Shown piece by piece: positions 1 through 8,316 of a stretch of DNA of 64,000 nt (positions within the stretch are counted from its first letter, which is position 1; every line of letters begins with the position of its first letter). Where the stretch lies: NCBI GenBank assembly GCA_017473115.1, contig JAFUNC010000004.1, forward strand, positions 124,001 through 188,000. Direction: 5' to 3'. Below the pieces are notes generated by a model, which searched no databases, was not told the origin of the DNA, and saw only the letters and a list, made by a program, of their open reading frames with translations. The translations under genes were made by a program, and so were the position numbers. This stretch comes from Lachnospiraceae bacterium (GTDB lineage Bacteria; Bacillota; Clostridia; Lachnospirales; Lachnospiraceae).

Positions 1-24
1 CATGATAATATCATACATTCTCAT
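1..24 (-). CDS. 5' end of a gene running off the window
   Basis: Only the first eight codons are present (MRMYDIIM). The start is supported by a strong ribosome binding site, GGGGGAGGTG, five bases before the ATG at 24-22. The gene lies 56 bases downstream of rlmH on the same strand and may be co-transcribed with it. A start reading M-R-M-Y-D is seen in thioredoxin reductase-like flavoproteins, but eight residues are too few for a function. Confidence 0.5.
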
Positions 25-80
25 AAAAACACCTCCCCCGGGATTATTATGATTTTTATACAATTTATAAATATTGGTTT

Positions 81-560
81 CTACTTATGATAGGGTTCCT
101 TATGAATAATACGAAAACATCGATACACCTGTTCCAAAAGAATCACCCGCATTAACTGATGCGGAAATGTCATAGGCGAAAAACTCAGAAGTTCATCCGC
201 TCTTTGATATACATCTTTGGATAAGCCCAGAGAACCGCCAATTACAAAACAAATATCCGATTTGCCTTCTACACCCAAACGTTCCAATTTCTCAGCAAAT
301 TTAACGGATGATACTTCTTTGCCTTCAATCGCTAATACTATTACATACATAGAATCAGTAATATGCTTTAAAATCCGTTCGCCTTCTTTGCTTTTTATCT
401 GTTCTTCAATCGCTTCCGGTGCATTATTGGGAGTGTTTTCATCCGGCACTTCCACAATTTTAATTTTACAATAACGGCTTAAACGTTTTGTAAACTCATC
501 CACCGCATCCCGATAGAATTTTTCTTTTACTTTACCCACGGTAACCAATGTAATATTCAA
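81..560 (-). CDS. rlmH: 23S rRNA (pseudouridine1915-N3)-methyltransferase RlmH
   Basis: SPOUT-class methyltransferase that methylates pseudouridine 1915 in helix 69 of 23S rRNA. The sequence shows the SAM-binding region FVIGGSLGLS and the C-terminal signature FPHQLMRVILLEQ, ending in the family-typical EPYHK, which contributes to the knotted fold. I place the start at TTG 560-558 (MNITLVTVGK): it gives 159 residues, the usual family length, and has GGGTGA about seven bases upstream. A GTG three codons earlier (569) is the alternative. No ATG is in frame at the 5' end. Housekeeping gene, high certainty of identity. Confidence 0.93.
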   Translation of the reverse strand: MNITLVTVGKVKEKFYRDAVDEFTKRLSRYCKIKIVEVPDENTPNNAPEAIEEQIKSKEGERILKHITDSMYVIVLAIEGKEVSSVKFAEKLERLGVEGKSDICFVIGGSLGLSKDVYQRADELLSFSPMTFPHQLMRVILLEQVYRCFRIIHKEPYHK

Positions 561-636
561 AGAATTCACCCATTCTTATTTTTATATAGTCATCATACGT
601 TTCACAATAAAAATTACGAAATATAACCGATCGGTT

Positions 637-1497
637 TTATTCAAAATATTCACTGTATTTTTGTTCGGTATAATATTCGGCATAATCATCACCCAAATCA
701 GAAAATGCACCAAGAATTGAATTTTTCATATAATCGAAACGTTCAAAATATACCTGCTCATCTTCATCCACATCGCCGGGTACATTTTTTTCGACAATTT
801 CTTTTGTAAGATTTGCAGCACACCATTCGTCCAATTCTTTTAATTTTGCCTTTTCCGTTTCTCCCTCGCTGCCGGTATTTTTCAGGCTGACAAAGGATAC
901 AATTCCGGAAACCAATAAAGCCCCGAAGAAAATACCCATAATGGAATATGCAATAATAGCATTAAATCCGGAAAAATTCATAGGTACCACACCAAGAATC
1001 ACAAGTACCATAAAAACAATGCCGGCAACACCAAATGCAGTAAGCATAATACCACTGGATTTTAGTTCGCTGCGTTTTTCTTCTACAGTTTTAAATTCCT
1101 TCGCCGGAGCCGCTTTTCGTGTCACAACTCTGGGGCTGTCAGGATTTTGTGCAGCCTCTAACGCCTGCGGATTCGTGCTTCGCATGAATTCAGCCGCACA
1201 TTTCACTGCTCCTTCACGCTCTTCGTCCGAAACAAATAACTCATATTTATTTGACTGATCAGCGTCTTCTCCTTTTAACTGAATGTGCTGTGCTTTAGTC
1301 GAAAAAACAGATGAAAACCCTTCTTTTCTCAAATGGTCCTCTATCATTTTTACATGTTTTTCGTCACCAAACAAAAGCGAACAGGATTCTTCCACTCTGT
1401 CTTCTTCGTTTAAACTTTTTACTAACGTACTGCCGCAATCGGCACATTTTTCAATTCCTTCTCTATATTCTGTTTTACAATTAGGACACCAGGGCAT
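637..1497 (-). CDS. zinc-ribbon membrane protein of unknown function
   Basis: A 286-residue protein starting MPWCPNCKTEY, chosen because AGAGG lies about eight bases before this ATG; an open frame continues upstream but has no ribosome site. The N terminus carries a four-cysteine zinc ribbon (CPNC near residue 4 and CADC near 18). Residues about 40-110 resemble a small alpha/beta signal-transducing domain found beside zinc ribbons in Firmicutes (inference). Two membrane helices lie at about 148-172 and 178-203, followed by an acidic tail rich in Tyr and Glu. Function is not known. The monocistronic position between rlmH and the nfn terminator gives no further clue. Confidence 0.75.
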   Translation of the reverse strand: MPWCPNCKTEYREGIEKCADCGSTLVKSLNEEDRVEESCSLLFGDEKHVKMIEDHLRKEGFSSVFSTKAQHIQLKGEDADQSNKYELFVSDEEREGAVKCAAEFMRSTNPQALEAAQNPDSPRVVTRKAAPAKEFKTVEEKRSELKSSGIMLTAFGVAGIVFMVLVILGVVPMNFSGFNAIIAYSIMGIFFGALLVSGIVSFVSLKNTGSEGETEKAKLKELDEWCAANLTKEIVEKNVPGDVDEDEQVYFERFDYMKNSILGAFSDLGDDYAEYYTEQKYSEYFE

Positions 1498-1628
1498 ATT
1501 ATAGAACCTCTCTTTTCTTATAACTTTTTTATTTAGAATACATATTTCATCCGTCCAAACTCTGTTTCTGATACATATCATCATATCAGACCCGGACACA
1601 TAAATCATAACACAATATTGTGAAAAAG

Positions 1629-1663
1629 AAAAGGAGACATGTATTTTATACACATCTCCTTTT
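1629..1663 (-). terminator. terminator of the nfnAB operon
   Basis: Inverted repeat AAAAGGAGA (1629-1637) and TCTCCTTTT (1655-1663), extended inward by CATGT/ACA pairing. On the minus strand it is followed by CTTTTTC, giving an intrinsic terminator 24 bases after the nfnB stop codon. Confidence 0.8.
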
Positions 1664-1686
1664 ATCATCTTTATAAAAATAAAATT

Positions 1687-3072
1687 TTACTTATTAGAAA
1701 GATATTCGTGAATACCTTTCGCACCTGCACGGCCTGCACCCATAGCAAGAATTACGGTTGCTGCGCCTGTCACGGCATCACCACCGGCATAAACACCTTC
1801 TTTGGTTGTCTTACCATTCTCTTCTTCAGCAATGATACATTTCCATTTATTTACTTCAAGACCTTCTGTCGTAGAAGAAATCAAAGGATTAGGGGATGTA
1901 CCCAGTGACATAATAACCGCATCCACATCAATTACAAATTCACTTCCCGCAACTTCTACAGGACGTCTTCTGCCGGAAGCATCCGGTTCACCAAGTTCCA
2001 TACGGATACATTTAATGCCGGAAACCCATCCGTTTTCATCTGCAAGAATTTCAACAGGATTGGTCAGAAGGTCAAAAATAATACCTTCTTCTTTTGCATG
2101 ATGCACTTCTTCCACTCTGGCAGGAAGTTCTGCTTCACTACGACGATATACAATATGTACTTCAGCACCAAGTCTTAATGCGGTTCTTGCCGCATCCATA
2201 GCAACATTACCACCGCCGACAACAGCAACTTTTTTACCTCGCATAATGGGAGTCTTGGAATCCTCACGGAATGCTTTCATTAAGTTACTTCTGGTCAAAT
2301 ACTCATTTGCAGAGAACACACCGTTTGCATTCTCTCCGGGAATTCCCATAAATTTAGGAAGTCCTGCTCCGGAACCGATAAATACCGCTTCAAAGCCTTC
2401 ATCTTCAATCAAATTATCAATGGTTACGGACTTACCGACAACTACGTTGGTTTCGAACTTAACACCGAGTTTTTTAACATTTTCAATTTCCTTGCGTACA
2501 ACTCGTTCTTTGGGCAGACGGAACTCAGGAATACCATACACAAGTACACCACCCAATTCATGCAATGCTTCGAATACAGTTACATCATATCCCATCTTTG
2601 CAAGGTCGCCTGCACAGGTAACGCCTGCAGGACCGGAACCGATTACTGCAACTTTCTTACCGTTTTTCTCCATAGGCGGTTCCGGATGCACATCATTTTC
2701 AAAAGCCCAATCCGCAACAAAACGTTCCAACTTACCAATCGAAACAGGATCACCTTTTAATCCGCGGATACACTTACCTTCACACTGACTTTCCTGAGGA
2801 CATACACGACCGCAAACAGCCGGAAGTGAACTGGATTCACTGATGATTTTATAAGCATCTTCAATATTTCCTTCTTTTACCTTACTGATAAAACCGGGAA
2901 TATCAATGGAAACAGGACATCCTTTTACACATGCTGCATTTTTACATCCGATACATCTGGATGCTTCCGCCATGGCTTCTTCCTGATTATATCCATAACA
3001 AACTTCTTCAAAATTAGTTGCTCTGACTTTCGGATCCTGTTCTCTAACAGGTACTTTCTCTAATACATTCAT
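1687..3072 (-). CDS. nfnB: NfnB-type large subunit (NADPH-dependent oxidoreductase, GltD-like)
   Basis: A 461-residue FAD/NAD(P)-binding iron-sulfur protein. The N-terminal part carries two 4Fe-4S motifs, CIGCKNAACVKGCP (about residue 41) and CGRVCPQESQC (about 87). Then come the FAD site GSGPAG (about 146) and the second Rossmann motif GGGNVAMDAA. This architecture is shared by the small subunit of glutamate synthase and by NfnB, which with NfnA forms the cytosolic electron-bifurcating NADH-dependent ferredoxin:NADP oxidoreductase. The partner immediately upstream is NfnA-like and no large glutamate synthase subunit is present, so NfnAB is favoured. Start and stop codons of the two genes overlap as TAATG, indicating translational coupling. 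Confidence 0.87.
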   Translation of the reverse strand: MNVLEKVPVREQDPKVRATNFEEVCYGYNQEEAMAEASRCIGCKNAACVKGCPVSIDIPGFISKVKEGNIEDAYKIISESSSLPAVCGRVCPQESQCEGKCIRGLKGDPVSIGKLERFVADWAFENDVHPEPPMEKNGKKVAVIGSGPAGVTCAGDLAKMGYDVTVFEALHELGGVLVYGIPEFRLPKERVVRKEIENVKKLGVKFETNVVVGKSVTIDNLIEDEGFEAVFIGSGAGLPKFMGIPGENANGVFSANEYLTRSNLMKAFREDSKTPIMRGKKVAVVGGGNVAMDAARTALRLGAEVHIVYRRSEAELPARVEEVHHAKEEGIIFDLLTNPVEILADENGWVSGIKCIRMELGEPDASGRRRPVEVAGSEFVIDVDAVIMSLGTSPNPLISSTTEGLEVNKWKCIIAEEENGKTTKEGVYAGGDAVTGAATVILAMGAGRAGAKGIHEYLSNK

Positions 3073-3959
3073 TAATCATTACCTCCGCATACGCCACATC
3101 CGCCATGATGTGTATCTCCCTCTTTTTCCTTTAAAACTGCTCTGCCTTCAGCCGTTTTATACATCTGCTGACGCTTCATTGCTTCATCAAAGTTTACAAG
3201 ATGTCCATCAAACTCAGGACCGTCTACACAGGCAAATTTCACTTCTCCGCCAACTGTCAAACGACAGGCACCACACATACCGGTACCGTCAACCATAATC
3301 GGATTCATACTTACAATGGTATGTAAATCAAGTTTTTTGGTCAAAAGACAGACAAACTTCATCATAATCATAGGACCGATTGCTACGCAAACATCATATG
3401 TTTTTCCTTCAGCGTATAAGTCCTCAATTACCTTTGTAACCATACCGCTTCTGCCATAAGAACCATCATCGGTAGTAACATAAAGATTTCCTGCTACTGC
3501 CTTCATCTCTTCTTCCATAATCAACATATCTTTGGTCTTGGAACCAATAATAACGTCGACATCCACCCCTTTTTCATGCAACCATTTTACCTGAGGATAT
3601 ACGGGTGCGGTTCCCAAACCGCCGGCAACAAAAAGAATTTTCTTTTTCTTCAATTCTTCTGCATCTTCCATTATAAATTCCGATGCTTTTCCCAAAGGTC
3701 CGACAAAATCATGGAATGAATCTCCTGCTTTCAGTTCTTTCATTTCCATCGTGGAAGCTCCGATCGTCTGTACTACAATGGTTACAGTCCCGGCATCTCT
3801 GTCATAGTCACACACTGTCAAAGGAATTCTTTCTCCATCCTCTGTAGTACGAACAATTACAAATTGTCCGGGCTGACAATACGAAGCACAACGTTTTGCT
3901 TCTACCACAAACAAATAAATACTGTTTGCCAATTCTTTTGCCTCAAGTATCTTATACAT
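3072..3959 (-). CDS. nfnA: NfnA-type small subunit (FAD/2Fe-2S oxidoreductase)
   Basis: Ferredoxin reductase-like protein of 295 residues with an FAD-binding barrel (RTTEDGERIPLTVCDYD), a pyridine-nucleotide segment (FVAGGLGTAPVYPQ), and a C-terminal cysteine cluster (CGACRLTVGG followed by FACVDGPEFDGH) that binds a 2Fe-2S cluster in this family. The tail ends HHGGCGVCGGND. The start is MYKILEAK because AAGGAGGGG precedes that ATG by about six bases. It is the partner of NfnB and would balance NADH, NADPH and ferredoxin pools in a fermenter. Family alternatives are dihydroorotate dehydrogenase electron-transfer subunit and sulfide dehydrogenase beta subunit. Confidence 0.88.
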   Translation of the reverse strand: MYKILEAKELANSIYLFVVEAKRCASYCQPGQFVIVRTTEDGERIPLTVCDYDRDAGTVTIVVQTIGASTMEMKELKAGDSFHDFVGPLGKASEFIMEDAEELKKKKILFVAGGLGTAPVYPQVKWLHEKGVDVDVIIGSKTKDMLIMEEEMKAVAGNLYVTTDDGSYGRSGMVTKVIEDLYAEGKTYDVCVAIGPMIMMKFVCLLTKKLDLHTIVSMNPIMVDGTGMCGACRLTVGGEVKFACVDGPEFDGHLVNFDEAMKRQQMYKTAEGRAVLKEKEGDTHHGGCGVCGGND

Positions 3960-3988
3960 TTTTACCCCTCCTTGTATCAATAACCGCC

Positions 3989-5641
3989 TTACTGCGGAAT
4001 TGGTTCAGCCAATACACGATAATAGTTTCCTTCTGCATCAATTTCAAGAACACCGACTTTTGTGTTGTCATGCATTGCAGAACAAAACATCAATCCGGTT
4101 TTTGTTCTTAACATACTGTTAGGATCTTCGTAATATTCATAAATTACATAATAAATATCATCTTCTAACGTCACTGCCGCTTCACACATATAAAGCAATT
4201 TACCCGAAATTGTCGATAAGTGCCCCTGCGTATCCATAAGACCACCCATATTAAAACGATGCATGGTAACCATACTTGCCGCATCCGCCGCAGAAACGGT
4301 AGCATCTGCAGGAATTTTAAACGTATACATTGCCATAGACGGCTCACTGGCTACATTTTCTGCACTATAGGTCACAAAAGTAAATTTAGAATCGCCCAAC
4401 GGCATACAAATCGGTTCTTTATACTGTATACTGTCTCTGGTAGGTATACTTCCGTCAGTAGTATAATATGTTGTACATCCTTCCGGTACTTCTACCGAAA
4501 TAACTTGAGGTATATCATAGGTTCCGGATGCCACACTAATCACCGGTTTAACAGGAACGGTTACATTTATCTCATACTGTTGCGACATTACATCACTAAC
4601 CAAACCGTAAGAATTAACAAAAATTGCTTTTACGGTATAATAACCGGACTCTAAGAAAATCGGAGATGTATAGATTTCGCTGGAAGTGTCCGGCGTTCCG
4701 CCATTTACGGTATAATAAATGGTTCCTGTAGTATTTGCTGTCAATTTTAAATGTACCACATCATCGTAACTTCCGGCCGGTTCACTGAATTCAGGCGTAT
4801 TCGCCACATATTGACGAAACTGTTCCAAAATTACCGTATCTTCACACTCCGATAATGTACGACTGATTTCTACAATGTTTCCCTGTCTGGAATATATATC
4901 AAACATTTTGGTATATGTATTGATATCTGTTTCCGTATCACCGCAAATCAATCCTTTTAATACAAGCACCGCATTATCCGGTTCACCGATTTTATCATAA
5001 TATCCTGCCAAAAGATATTTCATCTCAATATCGGAAGAATCCAGCGTTAATGCTTTTTCCATATGAAGAATTGCGGTATTATAATCTTCCGTTTCCGCTG
5101 CCTCTAATGCCTGATTCACCTGATACCCATATGAATTCTCCTGAATCGTATGTGTAACTGCCATTATTGCCATTACTAAAACAACAATCATTAAAACCGA
5201 CGACAATAAAACAATCAACTTTGAAAGAAAACTTCTTGACCAAAATGTTTTCAAGGCTTTCGTCACATTATTATCACCGCTGAAATAAATAATTTCTTCT
5301 TCGTCCCAGAAATCCTCATCGGGCATTTCATCTTCTTCTATATCATCAAATAATTCTTCATCATCCGGAAAGTCCTCAATCAAAAGAGTATCTTTCACTT
5401 TTTTCTCTTCTTTCATAAAAACGCTGAAAGATTCTTTTGGGGTATATTTTGTAGCACCACTTTTAGGCTTAGCAACATCATCAGATTCTTCACTGATAAT
5501 ATCTGCCAAGCCTAATAAGGTTTCCTCTATACTATTTTCAATTTCGGGTTCAAATTCGGGTACCATTTTAATTTCTTCACCACAAATTTCACAGTAAAGT
5601 TGCCCCTCTTTCAACTCCGCATTACACTTCGGACAATTCAT
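3989..5641 (-). CDS. zinc-ribbon, single-pass membrane protein with TPR and chitobiase-like domains
   Basis: A 550-residue protein in four parts: an N-terminal zinc ribbon (CPKC near 3, CEIC near 17); a long acidic linker (about 85-120, many Asp/Glu); one membrane helix (about 140-163); and an outer part. The outer part begins with TPR-like helices (about 175-285, AILHMEKALTLDSS), followed by two repeats of the chitobiase/hexosaminidase C-terminal type (about 300-455). These repeats are recognisable from TIYYTVNGGTPDTSSEIYTS and TTYYTTDGSIPTRDSIQY. The zinc ribbon is predicted inside the cell and the repeats outside. It sits in the folD-nfnA interval with short gaps, so it is probably co-transcribed. 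Function unknown; a scaffold or envelope-sensing role is only a guess. Confidence 0.8.
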   Translation of the reverse strand: MNCPKCNAELKEGQLYCEICGEEIKMVPEFEPEIENSIEETLLGLADIISEESDDVAKPKSGATKYTPKESFSVFMKEEKKVKDTLLIEDFPDDEELFDDIEEDEMPDEDFWDEEEIIYFSGDNNVTKALKTFWSRSFLSKLIVLLSSVLMIVVLVMAIMAVTHTIQENSYGYQVNQALEAAETEDYNTAILHMEKALTLDSSDIEMKYLLAGYYDKIGEPDNAVLVLKGLICGDTETDINTYTKMFDIYSRQGNIVEISRTLSECEDTVILEQFRQYVANTPEFSEPAGSYDDVVHLKLTANTTGTIYYTVNGGTPDTSSEIYTSPIFLESGYYTVKAIFVNSYGLVSDVMSQQYEINVTVPVKPVISVASGTYDIPQVISVEVPEGCTTYYTTDGSIPTRDSIQYKEPICMPLGDSKFTFVTYSAENVASEPSMAMYTFKIPADATVSAADAASMVTMHRFNMGGLMDTQGHLSTISGKLLYMCEAAVTLEDDIYYVIYEYYEDPNSMLRTKTGLMFCSAMHDNTKVGVLEIDAEGNYYRVLAEPIPQ

Positions 5642-5674
5642 AGATTTCTCCGTTCATTCAAAAACAAATACATC

Positions 5675-6520
5675 TTATTTTCTGATTTCTACCGAATCTA
5701 CGCAATTTTTCATTAACATTGCGATAGTCATGGGACCGACACCACCGGGCACAGGTGTAATTGCACTACAATGAGGTGCAACATCATCAAACAATACATC
5801 TCCGCAAAGTTTCTTACCTTCTTTACGATGAATACCCACATCAATCACAACCGCGCCTTCTTTTACATATTCCGCGGTAATCATTTCAGGTTTACCGATT
5901 GCCACAATCAAAATGTCAGCACGCTTGCATACTTCTTTTAAATCTTTGGTTCTGGAATGTGCAATCGTGACAGTCGCATTCTCGCGCAACATAAGAATAG
6001 ACATAGGCTTACCAACAATGTTGCTTCTTCCGATTACAACACATTCTTTACCCTCAATGGAAATATTGCTTCTCTTTAAAAGTTCAATTACGCCGGCAGG
6101 TGTACAGGAAACATAACCTTTCTGTCCGATACAAAGTGCACCTACATTTTGGGTATGAAATCCGTCCACATCTTTTAAAGGGCTGATTGCACGAATAATC
6201 TTATCTTCATCAATGTGCTTGGGCACGGGAAGTTGTACAAGAATTCCGTTCACTGCATCATCCGCATTTAACTTGTCAATAATCGCAAGTAATTCTTCTT
6301 CGGTAGTTTCCTCAGGTAATTCATAGGACAAAGATTGAATTCCAATATACTCACACGCCTTTTTCTTGTTGTTTACATATACACTGGAAGCAGGATCGTT
6401 ACCCACCTGAATCACCGCAAGACAGATATCCACGCCCTGCTCTTTATACGCCGCAACACGGTCACGACATTCATTTTTAATCTGTGTAGAAATTTCTTTA
6501 CCGTCAATAATCTGATACAT
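5675..6520 (-). CDS. folD: bifunctional methylene-THF dehydrogenase / methenyl-THF cyclohydrolase
   Basis: FolD interconverts 5,10-methylene-THF, methenyl-THF and 10-formyl-THF. At 281 residues it has normal length. Visible signatures are the catalytic lysine region YVNNKKKACEYIGI, the active-site segment GILVQLPVPKHID, the Rossmann motif VIGRSNIVGKP and the C-terminal PVPGGVGPMTIAML. The start MYQIIDGKEIS is fixed by GGAGGAGATACAT directly upstream. It follows fhs at 96 bases, so one-carbon units from formate can flow through Fhs and FolD to methylene-THF. Confidence 0.95.
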   Translation of the reverse strand: MYQIIDGKEISTQIKNECRDRVAAYKEQGVDICLAVIQVGNDPASSVYVNNKKKACEYIGIQSLSYELPEETTEEELLAIIDKLNADDAVNGILVQLPVPKHIDEDKIIRAISPLKDVDGFHTQNVGALCIGQKGYVSCTPAGVIELLKRSNISIEGKECVVIGRSNIVGKPMSILMLRENATVTIAHSRTKDLKEVCKRADILIVAIGKPEMITAEYVKEGAVVIDVGIHRKEGKKLCGDVLFDDVAPHCSAITPVPGGVGPMTIAMLMKNCVDSVEIRK

Positions 6521-6616
6521 ATGTATCTCCTCCATTGTAAAATTATTTCGTAAATTCACTTTATAACATCATAAAACAATCCACTATATTTGTCGATTAT
6601 AAATTATATGTTAAAA

Positions 6617-8287
6617 CTAAAACAACCCTGTAATTTTTCCGCTGTCTTCCACATCAATAACCAATGCAGCAGGTTTTTTAGGAAGTCCCGGCATTGTCAT
6701 AATCGCTCCGGTCAAAACTACCACAAATCCCGCTCCTGCAGAAACATATACTTCCCGTATATCAATGTTAAAGTCTTCGGGACGTCCAAGAAGTGCAGGA
6801 TTATCCGACAACGAATACTGTGTCTTGGCAATACAAACCGGAAGACTACCAAATCCTAATGCTTCCAATTTGGCAAGTTGCTTGTTTGCTCCGTCCGAAT
6901 AATTCACACCGGTCGCACCATAAATCTCTTTTGCTACTGTTTCAATCTTCTCTTTCAAAGTCAATTCATCCGCATAAATCGGACTAAAATCGGATGTTTT
7001 ATTTTCTAACGTATTAAGTACCGCTTCAGCCAAGGCAATACCGCCTTCGCCACCTTTTTCCCATACTTGCGAAAGTGCAAACTCACAATTTCTTTCTTCA
7101 CAGAACTTACGTACAAAATCAGTTTCTGCATCCGTATCCGTCACAAAAGAATTCAGAGTTACTACAACCGGCACCTTATACTTCTGTAAATTCTCAATAT
7201 GTTTCTCAAGATTTACAATACCTTTCGCCAAAGCATCCAAATTCTCAGAAGATAAATCAGCCTTCGCCACACCACCATTATACTTTAATGCACGAATGGT
7301 TGCAACCAGTACCACAGCATCCGGTTTCAAACCACCGATTCGGCATTTAATATCCAAAAACTTCTCAGCACCCAAATCAGCACCGAATCCGGCTTCCGTA
7401 ATCACATAATCAGCCATTTTCATAGCAGTTTTGGTAGCACGCAAACTATTACATCCATGTGCAATATTTGCAAAAGGACCGCCATGAACAATCGCGGGTG
7501 TATGTTCCAATGTCTGCACCAAGTTAGGTTTCATAGCATCTTTCAAAAGTGCAGACATGGCACCAACCGCTCCTAAATCCTTTGCAGTTACCGGCTGACC
7601 TTCATAATTATATGCAACAACGATACGACCAAGACGTTCTTTCAAATCCTTCATATCTTCTGCCAGGCAAAAAATTGCCATAATTTCAGAAGCAACAGAA
7701 ATCACGAAATGATCTTCTCTTACAAATCCGTCCGTTTTATTTCCAAGACCTACCACTACATTACGCAATGCACGGTCATTCATATCCAAACATCTCTTCC
7801 AGATAATCTGTCTGGTATCGATTCCCAATTCATTTCCCTGATGAATATGATTATCAATCATCGCTGCAAGCAGGTTATTCGCAGAAGTAATTGCATGAAA
7901 ATCCCCGGTAAAATGAAGATTCAAATCTTCCATCGGCACAACCTGAGCATATCCGCCGCCTGCCGCGCCTCCTTTCACTCCGAAACAAGGCCCCAAAGAA
8001 GGCTCGCGCAATGCAATAATTGCTTTTTTATCTAATTTCGCAAATGCCTGACCCAATCCAACCGTAGTTGTTGTCTTCCCTTCTCCCGCAGGAGTAGGAT
8101 TAATGGCTGTCACCAATATTAATTTGCCATTCTTATTCTTTTGAATACGTTCCAAATACTCATCGGAAAGTTTTGCCTTATACTTACCGTACAACTCCAA
8201 ATCATCAAATGATATTCCAAGTTGTTCGGCAATTTCCGTAATAGGTTTCATTTTTGCTTCCTGGGCAATTTGAATATCCGTTTTCAT
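6617..8287 (-). CDS. fhs: formate--tetrahydrofolate ligase
   Basis: ATP-dependent synthesis of 10-formyl-THF from formate. The 556-residue length is standard. The ATP loop [18 protein letters not shown] lies near residue 65, with [19 protein letters not shown] downstream, both hallmark segments. The start [14 protein letters not shown] is preceded by AGGA; an ATG seven codons earlier lacks a site. The gene begins 29 bases after ftsK ends and is followed by folD, an arrangement that supplies formyl and methylene folates for purine, thymidylate and serine/glycine metabolism in anaerobes. Confidence 0.96.
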   Translation of the reverse strand: MKTDIQIAQEAKMKPITEIAEQLGISFDDLELYGKYKAKLSDEYLERIQKNKNGKLILVTAINPTPAGEGKTTTTVGLGQAFAKLDKKAIIALREPSLGPCFGVKGGAAGGGYAQVVPMEDLNLHFTGDFHAITSANNLLAAMIDNHIHQGNELGIDTRQIIWKRCLDMNDRALRNVVVGLGNKTDGFVREDHFVISVASEIMAIFCLAEDMKDLKERLGRIVVAYNYEGQPVTAKDLGAVGAMSALLKDAMKPNLVQTLEHTPAIVHGGPFANIAHGCNSLRATKTAMKMADYVITEAGFGADLGAEKFLDIKCRIGGLKPDAVVLVATIRALKYNGGVAKADLSSENLDALAKGIVNLEKHIENLQKYKVPVVVTLNSFVTDTDAETDFVRKFCEERNCEFALSQVWEKGGEGGIALAEAVLNTLENKTSDFSPIYADELTLKEKIETVAKEIYGATGVNYSDGANKQLAKLEALGFGSLPVCIAKTQYSLSDNPALLGRPEDFNIDIREVYVSAGAGFVVVLTGAIMTMPGLPKKPAALVIDVEDSGKITGLF

Positions 8288-8316
8288 ACAATCCTCATTT
8301 CTATACATTTAAAAAA

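Noticed and set aside
628-642. Palindrome AACCGATCGGTT after the zinc-ribbon membrane protein gene
   Set aside because: There is hardly any loop and no T-run on the minus strand, so it is not a convincing terminator; no operator context either.
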